In this document: positions 43,985 through 55,249 of the stretch, piece after piece
Layout: each line of letters begins with the position of its first letter
How positions within the stretch are numbered: the stretch's first letter is position 1
Source of the DNA: Epiperipatus broadwayi
Taxonomy: Eukaryota; Onychophora; Udeonychophora; Euonychophora; Peripatidae
Assembly (NCBI GenBank): GCA_028023455.1
Contig: JAQFVV010000001.1
Coordinates: 26,590,426-26,654,425, forward strand
Direction: 5' to 3'
Length of the DNA: 64,000 nt
The notes under the pieces: model-generated
The model's input: only the letters and a program-made list of their open reading frames with translations
The model's database searches: none
Told to the model about the DNA's origin: nothing
Made by a program: the position numbers and the translations under genes

Positions 43985-45195
43985 TCTGAAAATATAACTA
44001 AGTTGTTATCTAAAGCATATCTTTCTCTTCATGCAAAAAATCTTCCATCAACATCCTGATTTTTCCAAGAATGATTTACTATACGCCCATTATTGTTATA
44101 CTAATGTTAAGAAGATTAATACACTTTGCTCTAAGCTGATTTGGAATAAAAGAATAGTTGCAATCAGTATTAGAACTTTACAGAAGCATGCCAAAGACAA
44201 TGGTCTCGCCTTTCACTTAGTCGCTACCTTTTATTTTCAGAGATCATTTAATACTATTTTCAAAGTTGCCTTTGCATATCCCTAATGCTGTGAAATTTGT
44301 TCTAGTTATCCCTATTGTTAAGCCTTCACCCAGTAAAATTAATTTTTTTCATTCCTTAATCAAATCCATTGCTACTAATATTGATCTTAATAATCACACA
44401 TTCTCTAGAAAAATATTCTTTTGGGAAGCTTACAACATGGATCGTAGTGCTTGTCTCCTCAACATCTCCATCTCTCTTTACTATCATCAATAAGCAGATA
44501 ATAAAAAAAAATTCAAATTCTGATATCTGGAATCAAAATACCTTAATTTCCTTAGCAAAATTAAATTAGAAACTCTCCTCCCTATTAGTCATTTCTTATC
44601 ACAGAAAATGGTGCATGTTCTCTTTGTCATAAGTCTAAAAAAAAAATACATCATTTTTGTACCTATAGAAATATCATTGAGTCAATTACCAAATTGGTGG
44701 TACTTATATTTCTACTCTCATTGATAGCATGAAATGGGGCCTTTTCCCTTCAATTAGGATTACTATTTTCCTTATGTTTACCCTTTGGTTCATAAGATGC
44801 CATTTTTGCTTCAATTCTACATCTAGAAAATTACAATTACTGGGATTACCATTTTCCTTATGTTTACCCTTTGGTTCCTAAGATGCCATTTTTGCTTCAA
44901 TTCTACATCTAGAAAATTACAATCACTGGTTTTACAATAAAATTTCAAAAATTAAAAACAGAATTCCTCCAGACATTGTTAATGCTACATGGAACCTAGT
45001 CTCTCTTCTGGCCCTACTATAAGTAGATAATTTCATTTTTTTTATGCGTTCGTTGTGTATTTACAAAATATACCTGTTGTAATGTATACCTGTTTGTACT
45101 TTGTCTGTTTTTGATGATAAGCTACAAAATATCCCATTGAATTTCAAACCATCTTTTTTTCAAGTTTGTAAAAAAAAATTTATCTAATAAAATTG
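43985..45195 (+). pseudogene. LINE C-terminal relic, L1/Tx1-like
   Basis: 'SKLIWNKRIVAISIRTLQKH' and 'DNGLAFHLVATFYF' (44031-44285) match the post-RT 'FIWN...R...L...GGL.LP...YY' block of L1/Tx1 ORF2. 'GACSLCHKSKKKIHHFC' near 44620-44660 fits the terminal CCHC-like motif. An 86-bp tandem duplication sits at 44757-44928. The 3' end is near 45190 with an A-rich tail. Same strand as the RT relic at 40.9-42.1 kb, so the two may be halves of one LINE separated by the satellite. Confidence 0.6.
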
Positions 45196-45639
45196 TTGGT
45201 TAAAAAATAATAGTCAGGAATGAAGATATAGGATGCTAAGGAATCTCCTAATTGCTGATTTAGGCTATCATTTGATGATGAGCTTTGATTTAACCATTCG
45301 TAAATGTAGATCATTTTCAAGTAAAAAAAAAAAGATGCATGAATTGGAAGAACTGTATATTATTAAATGGGACTAAGATCATGGCAACTTGTCTGCAAAA
45401 AAACTCTGAGTTCAAATCAAACACTTGAATAAGATGGTCTTTAAAATAGTTTTAGCACTATTTATCACATTTTAGTATTAAAGCAAGTTATAAAAATGAA
45501 ATATTTTGTGGATTGAAATGAAAAGTTAAAAAAATAAAAGATGAAAATAAAACCATAGCAAAAGTTTTAAAAAAATTATAATAACCATAATGAAAATAAA
45601 AGACTAACAATAATGAATTAAATAACTTAATGAACAATT

Positions 45640-45760
45640 ACAAGTAACATGATTGGATTATAATAATACAGACGAAAATGCAATGAATGAAATTAACCAT
45701 AGAATTCAATTTGTATGAATGCTTTTAATAGAAATAACTTAATATTAAAACAAAATAAAT
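45640..45760 (+). pseudogene. RTE-type LINE fragment
   Basis: 'atgaatgaaattaaccatag' through 'aaataacttaatattaaaa' is clearly homologous to 63654-63720 in the RTE relic at the window end (the 'DEINHRIKLGW' segment). Only this piece is preserved. Confidence 0.7.
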
Positions 45761-46269
45761 CTAGGTGTTTTAAAATATATATTTTTATTAGATGTATAAC
45801 TTTTTACAAATGGATCTTAAAATTGGATGCTTAATAATAAGTGAATTAACATCACATAACTATGAAAATATAAATATTAGTAAAAATGAGAGAATAAAAA
45901 TGAAATAAATGAGTGAGAGAATAAACATATCATTGGCATCATTATAAAAATTATAAGATTGAAATAGAATTGAGATAATAAAGTTGTTAAAAAAAAATAA
46001 CAGTAGATCAACAGTTGAAATTTTTTAATTGGATCTTAAATAAATTGTGAAAGGTGTAGCAAGAGACCATGCAAAAAAATGTATTGGAAAAGATAAGAAA
46101 GGTTTCTGAAATACATGTAGAGAAGAAAAGATGGAGACAAGAGAAACTGGTTTAAACTTGGAAATGTTTATCCTGTAATAAATCAATAATAATTGAAAAT
46201 GATAATTATAAAATATAGAAAGCTTGTACAAAAAAAAATTATGAAGCGGACACAATAAGTAAACACTAT

Positions 46270-46530
46270 TAAAAGAAAAGAATCAATCATTAGAAGAAGA
46301 AAAATCAATAGAAGAATTTGTTAATTTAAAATCAAACATAAAACTAAGTAAATTATCTGAAGAAAAAGGTAATTTGCAAACTGATTGTAAATTTGAGAAA
46401 ATGGAATAGATAGAAAATCAAAGTTTAAATAACAGTATAATAATTTTACAAAAATTAGATAATGAAAGCAGATCTATTATGAAAAGAACAATAAATATGT
46501 ATATGAATAGCCATTGAAAATCAAGCACTA
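46270..46530 (+). pseudogene. Possible coiled-coil coding relic
   Basis: A plus-strand frame reads 'KEKNQSLEEEKSIEEFVNLK' onward through 'LSEEKGNLQTDCKFEKME', one stop, then 'NQSLNNSIIILQKLDNESRS'. Heptad-like leucines and charges resemble a coiled coil, but A-rich sequence gives such peptides by chance. No family recognised. Confidence 0.22.
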
Positions 46531-46624
46531 AAGGATTAGAAGAAATCCTGCATAAAATCAATATTTTGAAAGTGAATTTGCTAACAGAAACTGCCAAAAT
46601 GAAATAATATTGTTAAAATTTCTT

Positions 46625-46745
46625 TACCATTAAATATCACATGATCACCACTCTTTCTGCTTACACAAATTGTTTACAACTCTCCATCCATTGATTACTC
46701 TGTCTTGCACTGAGTGGCACTAGTATGGAGAGTTTAGCCTTTGTT
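46625..46745. repeat. Copy of the 48.2-kb inverted-repeat element
   Basis: 'tatcacatgatcaccactct' (46636) and 'gtatggagagtttagcctt' (46724) match the two arms of 48091-48362, with the centre reduced. It is a small, older member of the family. Confidence 0.7.
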
Positions 46746-47689
46746 TGAAATTTCTCAATATGAATGATATGAATTCAAAAACATTTTTAAAAATTAAATG
46801 ACTTTGGAGAATACTATTTGACTAAATATGTCACTCTCACCTTTTATTCTTAATGCAATTAAGGGTTTATATTTAGTAATTCAGCAATCAATTCCACTCT
46901 GGCTCAAGTTCAAAAATTACAAAATAAAATTATTCATTCAGCAAAGCATCTAAGCACATTTGCTTATAGAGCTCTCAAATTTAATATAAATAAAATAAAT
47001 ATGTGAAATGAAAATTATTAAAATAAATTTCAAAAGGATCCCCAGAATCCAAATCCTCTATTATGGGAACTGATTCACCACTAATTGATTTTGAAATTTA
47101 AAAAAATAAAAAGCATTTCAAAATTCTTTCATATAAAACTAATGCCTACATTGACAAAAAAAAAATTCTTTTTTTTTTTTCAAAAATATAGTTTTAAAAT
47201 GAAAAAACATGATTCAATTGTACAAATTTCTTATTAGGTAGACTATAATCAAATTGCCAGTAACAATTCTTCATAATTGTGAGTAATTATAACTTTTGAT
47301 GCTTATAGTTAGACCATATAATTTTGAATTATAATGCTGATAAATACTTAAGTCACTCAAAATATAACAGATGGGACTACTTTAATATTATTTATAATAA
47401 TATTACAGTAGCAGTGAAAGAATACTCTTCCACAGAAAAATACATATCCAACATATTACTCATCAAAGAATATAATTATAAATTGAAATAGATTTGAAGA
47501 TTAGAAAAATAAATAATTACAAAAACATGTTTTTATCTGATGTTTTATATTAAAATGAATAACTGATGCTATCATTAAATATTTTCTAATATAATGTTTG
47601 CCTAAAGTATAAAAGTGTTTGCAATTTCTGAGTACTTCATATTTTTATAAGTATATTTAAAAAAACGAAACTAGACCAGAATACAAAGG

Positions 47690-48070
47690 CAAAACTCTCC
47701 ATACAGTAGTGCCACCCTGTGCCAAACAGAGTAATCAATGAATGCCAGAAGGCTTGTGCATAAAATCCCTATCTAGTGCCTACTCATCCAATATCCCCCA
47801 ACTAGTTTCTGGCTTGTGGCCATCATCAGTGAGGAGCCTTGTATCTGAGAGCACTGCACCTAGATTTTAGGATCTAATGCAACCCTCCAGAAGCCACCTT
47901 TTAACTCTACTTTACTACAAAAGTATGAGAATGAAACTGAAAACCCAATAATATTTTCAATCTAAGCTCAATAGCTTATATAGTCATATGGGTCTGAACT
48001 CAATTCAGCACCCATACATTTTGGTGTCTTTGGCTCTTAAACAACCACAGCCACCACTATCCTATTAGGC
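47690..48070 (-). mobile_element. tRNA-headed SINE with hammerhead-like body (second SINE family)
   Basis: On the minus strand a tRNA-like head (about 48060-47985) has TGGCTGTGGTTGTTTAAGAG in the A-box region and GAGTTCAGACCC as a B-box-like segment. A body runs to the hammerhead-like fold (47835-47794), then a tail ending in 'actgtatggagagttttgcc' near 47700. The tail is shared with the adjacent inverted-repeat element. The sequence differs from the tRNA-Leu-like SINEs at 4-9.7 kb. Likely transcribed by RNA polymerase III when active. Confidence 0.6.
47794..47835 (-). ncRNA. Hammerhead ribozyme candidate with intact core
   Basis: Minus strand in order. TCCTCA (47835-47830) is the 5' strand of stem I, then a perfect CTGATGA (47829-47823), stem II TGGC/GCCA with loop CACAA (47822-47810), GAAA (47809-47806), and palindrome ACTAGT (47806-47801). 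Then T at the cleavage position, then GGGGGA pairing with the stem I strand except at the first position. The sister copy at 48188 reads ACTAGTC then TGGGGA, giving the canonical GUC cleavage triplet and a complete 6-bp stem I. All invariant core residues are present, so this is the best ribozyme candidate in the window. Confidence 0.66.
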
Positions 48071-48090
48071 AGGATTTGTGTTAAACCACT

Positions 48091-48362
48091 AAACATCACA
48101 TGATCACCATCTCTATGCTAGCACATAATTGTTGTAAACAAAAGCAAAACTCTCCATACAGTAGTGCCACCCTGTGTCAAACAGAAACTAGTCTGGGGAT
48201 ATTGGTGAGTAGGCACTAGGTAGGGATTTTATGTACAAGCCTTCTGGCATCCATTGATTACTCTATTTGGCACAGGGTGGCACTACTGTATGGAGAGTTT
48301 TGCCTTTGTTTACAACAATTATATGCTAGTATACAGATGGCGATCATGTGATGTTTAGTAGA
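48091..48362. mobile_element. Inverted-repeat element sharing the SINE tail
   Basis: Arms of about 93 bp: 'actaaacatcacatgatc' to 'gtgccaccctgtgtcaaa' on the left and the complement on the right, closing with 'gatcatgtgatgtttagt'. The centre (48182-48267) is the 3' half of the SINE, starting CAGAAACTAGTCTGGGGATA. So the element is either a MITE that captured SINE sequence or an inverted dimer of the SINE 3' end. No clear target duplication. Confidence 0.7.
48182..48205 (+). ncRNA. Hammerhead 3' half (GAAA box, stem III palindrome, GUC site)
   Basis: GAAAC, palindrome ACTAGT, C, then TGGGGATATTGG. This carries the cleavage triplet and 3' strand of stem I but lacks CTGATGA, because the sequence to the left is the inverted arm. 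It cannot cleave alone. It documents the ancestral site sequence. Confidence 0.5.
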
Positions 48363-49850
48363 CCAGAATATTTAGAGTCAAAAATCCTTAACTCATATTT
48401 ATTTTAATGGAAGCTTTATTGTTATGACTTCCCAATTATAGAAAAATAAAATCAAACAAATTGCTAAATTCTTCCTATCAAAGTCAGTGCTAGCAAGGAT
48501 TATTTTGAATAAACTAATACACACCCATACATATATATAAAGAAACAATTATATAAACTAATAGACTTATTTTATTATCCAAATTATTTCACAATGCACA
48601 GTTAAAAAAGAAAATAGAAAGATAAAATATATTTCTTGTTTTATATGATTTAATATTTATTTTGTGTTATGAATATACCACATTTTATTATAATGTATAA
48701 ATTTTTACAGAACTAAAACTTAAAACAAATTTTGTATATTTATTTGATATATGTTGAACGTAAAAATTCTGTAAATAAAAAAAATAAAGGAAACTAACTC
48801 ACTATCACTTAATTCTATCACTTATTAAGTGCCATGAATGGCAAGCTTAGATAATTAGTGATTATCAAATAATAGTGTAACCCAAATAGCAATTAAATTG
48901 CTTAACTATCTGGTAACCATTGACTACTCAAATTTATAATAGATAGCAATAAAGTAGAAAAATGCTTTTGAAAAGAAAATTATTTTAAAAACTATCAAGT
49001 TTATAATTAATTGAGGTTTTTTTTTTTTTTTGTTAATTTTTCTTTTGACTTTTATAGCAATTTATAATTGCATGATATTAAATATTATATTCATATTAAA
49101 AGTATTAAACTTTATTATTATTTTTTTAATCAAATAAGTGAAATGACTACTACGATATAGAAACATAAAATAGTTCATGACCTTCAATGTCTCTAGTATT
49201 GATTAAATCTTAAAAATAAATTGGATAGATTGAGTACCAGTCCCATCATTTAAGAATATAAATGTGATTTACAATATGAGAAACACAAAATAAAATAGAA
49301 TACTTCACGACATACATATATCAATTAGTGACAGCTTCTTTTTTTTTTTGACTAATTATAATTATTATATGAAGAAGCATTTAAATAAATCAAAAAGCAT
49401 TACTAGTAACAATGATCCACATCACATAATTCTACTCAAGAGCCATCTATAAAAGCATGAATAATGGAAAATATATTTTGATTGCATAAAAATGTTTTAG
49501 CACTATTATTATATTGTATTTTATGTTAGATCCCTGCCCAAATGCAAGTTAGAATAATTATAGTAGAATGCCATAATCAAGCTGCAACACATGATCATTA
49601 TTAACTGTCTGTTGCTAATGCTTGCTATCAAATTTTGTTATTAGTCTTATAATGAAAAAATTATTTTATTAAATGGCATACTATTATAAATTCCATATAT
49701 ATATATAAACTATTTTGCTTCCAAATCAATATTTTTTTTAATAATAAAATTTCACTCAGAAAATAGTAATAATAATAATTAAATTAAGATATTAATAAAT
49801 TTAAATGCAACCAGGAATTTTCCACAACTTTAAAAAAATCTTCAACTAAC
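48363..49850 (-). other. 5' part of the 29-kb intron
   Basis: AT-rich, without recognised elements beyond short scattered matches such as 'ccattgact' and 'ataatagatagc' near 48920, also seen near 50680. Confidence 0.6.
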
Positions 49851-49983
49851 CTGAGGTGTTACCCACATAACAGGACTGCACTCCATAAAAAGAAGGAATA
49901 TTTAAAGAAGACATTTTATCTTTGCTGTTACAATTTTTGCCTTTACAGCAGTATAAATCACCTTTAATTCCTTGGAATAATAC
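49851..49983 (-). CDS. Three-finger receptor, upstream exon: end of first and start of second Ly6/uPAR domain
   Basis: 133-bp exon. The acceptor is a pyrimidine tract and TTTTGCAG before GTATTATTC at 49983; the donor is CCTCAG|GTTAG at 49851. It begins at phase 0 and ends at phase 1, fitting the next exon. It encodes 'VLFQGIKGDLYCCKGKNCNS' (CC...NCN, the end of a three-finger domain), a linker, then 'GVQSCYVGNTS', the SCY start of the second domain. It starts with Val at phase 0 exactly as the last exon does at the same place in domain 2, pointing to tandem domain duplication with conserved introns. An alternative reading as a first exon with signal peptide (Met at 50025, MELSLWFISPIF) would read through the pyrimidine tract and is less likely. 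Confidence 0.82.
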
Positions 49984-51029
49984 CTGCAAAAGGAAAATAG
50001 GAGAAATAAACCACAAGGAAAGCTCCATATTTACATATAGCTTATGCACAAATAAGTTTCATATAAAAGACAGATAATTGTAGATTATCAATAATAAAAT
50101 ATTTGTTTTGCTGGATTTTTTTCAAATACCAATAATTTATTTTGAGTAGAAATGTTTAAGTGGCATTCCTGTAAGAGAAAAAGGGGAAAAAAAAACAAAT
50201 TAATTATATTATAAAAAATATAATATTTTTATTTTAAAATAAAAAATATAACTTTATTTAAATGTTTTTTTTTAATTAAAAAAAAAAATTATTCTTAAAT
50301 AATTAATATGCTAATTAAATCATATAATTTTACTTTTTTACTTAAATAAAAAAAGAAATATTTTTATAATGGAAATAACATATGTTTGCTATTAAATTTT
50401 GAGAAATGAAAATCTTTTTGTAATTTTTTGAAGGAGGGGGGGGGGGATCATATTTTTTTATTTTATGTAAATGCAGGTTTTAAAATTCTCAATATTTTTA
50501 TGTAAATATCAACAAGTAACATGAAAGATATATGAATTAAACAGAAAATTAACTATTTGAAATAAATTTTCATAAAACATCCAATTAATCAATCAAATTT
50601 ATAAAAATATTCATGACCTTTTCTGCTTACTTTCAAAAATTGCTATGCAAGCACCATGTGGCATCCATTGACTGTTCAATTTTACAATAGATAGCCCTGA
50701 AATAATGTAAATAATAAATTGATGTTTGTTTTGCTGATTTAGGGAATGGTGTCAGTTTGTTGCAAAACATTAAAAAGTCTAGATCCAATTTCACTGTTTC
50801 AACACATTTGCCCTGGTTCAGTAGAATTGGTTTTTAAAAAATCTGTGCTTGAAAAATCAAGTTGTAAAAAATTCACTTTGCAAAATATTATAATTGAATT
50901 AACATTGTGTAAATATATTAATGTAATGCATCATAATGATTCAAATTACAATGATAAAAAAAAGTCAAATAATGTTTACAACGTGGCTCTAAATATTAAA
51001 ATGCTAGAATAAATTGAAATCATCAAAAG
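49984..51029. other. Intron or 5' region, no exon recognised
   Basis: AT-rich, with a run of ten G at 50437-50446. I searched the minus strand for a Cys-rich exon encoding the first half of domain 1 and found none. The plus-strand open frame at 50746-51012 is low-complexity and not credited. Confidence 0.45.
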
Positions 51030-51300
51030 TTCATGTGTTATCTAAGAATGAGAAGTCACAGAACTGAGCTGCAATCTAGGACCTATTCCATTACTCTACT
51101 ACTGTAAACTGTGCTGTAATGGTCAGGTTTGTACATTTGCTCAACAGATTGAGAATCCAGATGAAAGAGAAACAGGCTGACCAAGTCAGGATGGGAACAT
51201 CCTATGTCTGATTGTACCTCAACTCTCTCACCCATGCTTCCTAATCCCACACTAGTGAATGATCTGCCTGAGGCTACACTAGATACTTCTTACCACACTC
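51030..51300. repeat. GC-richer unclassified segment
   Basis: Composition differs sharply from both sides ('ggacctattccattactcta', 'gatgggaacatcctatgtct'). It looks like an interspersed repeat fragment, but no family, ends or frame could be assigned. Confidence 0.3.
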
Positions 51301-52369
51301 CCATTCATTAAAAAAAAAGGAGAAAAAGAAACCTCCCCCCCCCCAAAAAAAATAAAAAACTAGTGATTCATAAAGACTATGAGAAAGGATTGAGATTGAG
51401 AGGTGATATATTTTAGAAAATTTAATATATAAATTCATAATTAATAAAACAAAATGTACATAATCTATCACATGCAGGTGAAGTTATATAGAATTAACAG
51501 GTTAAATATTCGAGCTTTATATGAAAGGAAATAAATATACATCCATGATACAGCATAGGTAACATTAAAATTCAGGTATATAAATGATTCACACACAGGT
51601 GAATGTTATTTTACATATGATTAATATTTTAGCTTTATATGCGATAAAACAAAACGTTACAGTTTACATTGTCATTTTCCCTTTTATTAGTAAGGATGAG
51701 TAATATAATACACAGTTATGCAGAGATTTATGCCTAGATATATGCCAAGAACTCAGCAAAAAGAGTGTGATCATACTAGATGGGAGGTATATTATTTATC
51801 AATAAAGTTTATGTCTAATTTATGATACAAATCAATGAAGTTAACCCAGATTCTGGCTCAGATCAAGGTTGAAGTTATTTAATAAGGCAGGCGGAACTGA
51901 TGGAGCAGGGTCATTTCAGATTCTATGGTGTATCAAATATATTTATAAAAGAAGTGCGTCGAAGAAGGTGTGCTTGCAGAGATTTATAACCAAGCAATCA
52001 GTTCTTTGTACTGCGCTGGTTTCTGTAATAATAAAGGGAACTTCTTTAGTCCGAAGAATCAAAAAGCTACTTCAAGAATGAGACTCTTTTGGTCTCTTTT
52101 AAATATCAAATACAAAACGGCTTGGCTGTCCGAACTAACTGGCATGGGTTGACATTAAATCAACACCAATGCAGACACATACATATGTATAGAATATAGC
52201 AAGAAGCTAAACATTATTTGCTAATGAATCTAATAATCATTTTAATTCATTAAATACACAAAATACGGAGCGTTTAGCAGTGTTACTGCCATTAATCAAT
52301 TCTGAAATAGCACATAATAATTATACTATAGGGAAATACTTAGAATCTGGCTTAAGAGTTATCTGTATC

Positions 52370-52640
52370 GCTTAACTCTTTTCCTGCCTCTTACGAGGCC
52401 TCTCATCAACAGTTGACGTCACTCTAATTCCGTTATTTTTAATGCTAGGATATTCGTTTGACAGTTATTGATTAGGTTTTTAAAAGTTCTGTAAGATGGT
52501 GCCCTCTTCTGAATTATTTTACAAGTAAAAAATCAATAAAACCGCATTTAAAGCTAAACAAAGAAAGAAGCTTGTCGGTGATTGGCTGTCAGCCGGCTCT
52601 CAGCCAAAAAAGACATTCTGATTGGCTGGAAAGAACAAAG
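52370..52640. promoter_or_regulatory. Candidate promoter: CRE and two inverted CCAAT boxes
   Basis: A perfect palindromic CRE, TGACGTCA, is at 52414-52421. TGATTGGCTG (52579) and TGATTGGCTGG (52619) are NF-Y-type inverted CCAAT boxes 40 bp apart, separated by a GC-richer stretch. Such clusters mark animal promoters. It lies 2.5 kb upstream of the first recognised receptor exon on the minus strand, so it might drive that gene, but no 5' exon was found and a repeat-derived promoter is possible. Confidence 0.35.
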
Positions 52641-53739
52641 AAACCGCCTGATCAAAGAAAATAAAGAAAAACGCTGAGATTTTCATTTCGAATGTGATTT
52701 AAGGTTTAAAAAAAGTATATTCTGGGAAATTAAAATCATTTTCACAGGGTATACTAAAAAAAAAAAATTATTTTCGAAAAATATTGAAGATTTTAGTAAA
52801 AATATTTAAGATTTAGCAAAAAGAAATCTTTACTTTTCCATAACGTAAAATTGAAAAAAAGCATTTACGTCAGCATTTTTTTGTTTATACGTTCGCTTTT
52901 AAATTTGCCGAAATTGAATATTTTATAATAAATAAATAGCAATTTATTTTTGAAAGAACTTTCGTTCACTTTCATAACCTGAAAAATTAGTAATATACTT
53001 TTTATAAACATATCTGAGTTGAATTTAATATTATAGGCGAATATGTTTTAACAATAGGCTTTGTCTTCAGTTTGTGAGTTGGCCAATTAAAAGATTTGAT
53101 TTTTACCTCATACAACCAATAATATAATTAGCGGTTAAAAGGTTAAGATATATAATTATAAATTTACAGTATATTTTAGGAGTTATTACGGGTCCAAATA
53201 TTCATTGCACATATACTGTACAAAATCACTCTCGCTTAAAGGCAAATAAACACTATTTATAATTATTTAGTAGACCATATTATAAATAGCAATATTATCC
53301 CTGGCGAAGAATATTAAGTACAGAAGGGAGTTTGTCTGTTTCTTTAGAACAAATGAGCACAATGAGAGCATGTATATATCTCTCTGAGAATTAATAATTC
53401 GCCAAACTCTGTTCTGATTACTTTAGCATAAATCAAACATAACTATGATAAAGAATGGCTTAAATAACATCTAAATAATAAATAAGAAGTTAATACACTT
53501 ATCACCAAAGTTTTAGGGTTTAAACATTACATTTTAAATATATGCGTATGTGTAAGATTATAATAATGATAATGATGATCAAGCAAGATTTGATAAAGTG
53601 ACTAATTTAAAATAAAGATACATAGCAGTTTTACATTTACATAGCAGAGTTATTTATACAGGAAACACAATAAGTGCTAGTTTGATAATTACATTAAATA
53701 ATGAATGATATTTTAGCATGCTTTCTCGAGAGGGATTCT

Positions 53740-54330
53740 AGTAAAAGTTCAGGTATGAGTAGCTTCTCTGAGCACGATTCCTATTCTCCATGGTCGGACA
53801 CGAATCTGGCTTTTCTTGCTTTCTGACGCCATTTGGTAGATGCGGCTTCACCATTTTAATGCGGCTTATTGGATACAATTTGCTTACGACTAGGATGGCT
53901 TACTGAGTACAGATTTGTTATAGCTGAGGTGGCTTCTGGATATGGCTCCATTATTATCTATGTGACTGGTTTATACTTATAGGGTGGCTGTTGCTTGTTC
54001 TTGGGCGTAAGATGACAGCTGTTGTTACCATTTGTAGAAGCTCTAATGGAAAATAAACGACAACTCTATCTTCACTAGCCGATGGTTCTCATCTTAGCAA
54101 CAATAAAATACTTTTAATAATATTCTTTTTGTGATATATATTTTCTTGTATATGTATATATATTTTTAATAATAAAAACTGCAAGTTTTTATATCTATAC
54201 TCAGTACACACCCCTATTTCTTTCCTGCGCTTACTATATAACTTGTTTACTACTTCGAACCTCATGCTCTCAATTATCTTTTATCACCTCAAAAGAAACT
54301 CTCCCGGGGGTCTTTCCAAATGATCAAGTT
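53740..54330. repeat. CpG-containing segment with about 40-bp degenerate repeats
   Basis: GCGGCTTATTGGATACAATT, GGCTTACTGAGTACAGATTT and GGCTTCTGGATATGGCTCC start similar consecutive units at about 53861-53950. The surroundings hold CCCGGGGG and several CpG. It may be part of an old LTR element, but no coding motif was seen. Confidence 0.4.
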
Positions 54331-55249
54331 AGGATTTACGACCGACTGATTTCTAAATTGACTTTCAGCTATAAGGCTAATTAAAATAAAATGTTATTTT
54401 GGTCAACTGCGAAAACTCGTAAACAACTTTATAATCTGCAGTTTTAAACAAAATCGTAAACTTAAAATAATTTTAAGAAAATGCTAATGTAGTCAATCTT
54501 TGACTAAAACATAATTTTAAGCAAGTTTTAACTCATAAACAACTTTACTGTCAGCACTTCTAACAAAGAATAAAACTGGAAATAGTTTTAAGTAATGCCA
54601 AGCTGTTCAATCTTTACCAAAATATTATTTTGAACAAATATTAACTTGTAAACAACTTTAACATCTGTATTTTTAATGAAGAATAAACTTGAAATAATTT
54701 TTAAAAAATATTTAAGACTAATATTTTAAATAAATGATTTTTTACTAAGTTTAAATATAATTCTATACATAAATTCAAGCTGCACAGACTGTTAGATTTA
54801 CACAGTTTTATTAATATGGAGGGCTATATGTGCATATATATATTATCCTTACTGGCATCTATATTGCAATGAAATAGGCACTTATACAGGCACATACTCT
54901 ATAATTTTTTAAGAGCACAAGTTTGGAGTTCTGAATTAAAGAAATACATGCAATTTGGAGTGAAATAACATACAAATAAATATACTACTATGACTATAGT
55001 AGGTGAAACAGATGGGTCTTTAGACCTGACTGTTTCAATGCCAAGCATGAATTACACTGATGATCAAGAATTATTCATTGGCCAAAATATCCTATTTCTT
55101 TGATATTCAATCTGTCTTCAAAGAAAAAAATTAACATATATTGATATTTTATATAAAAAATGGTCAACAAAATCATTTCTAATATCCATAGAAATAAGTT
55201 TATTAAAAATTAAATAAATTTAATCAATCCTAAAGTTTAGTGTGTATAT

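Noticed and set aside
49984-50049. Signal peptide read-through upstream of the 49851-49983 exon (MELSLWFISPIF...)
   Set aside because: It overlaps a pyrimidine tract ending in TTTTGCAG, a strong acceptor. The following CC...NCN is a domain end, not a mature N-terminus. Kept only as an alternative.
50746-51012. 88-codon plus-strand frame with several Cys
   Set aside because: Opposite strand to the receptor gene, poor composition, no domain spacing; likely chance.
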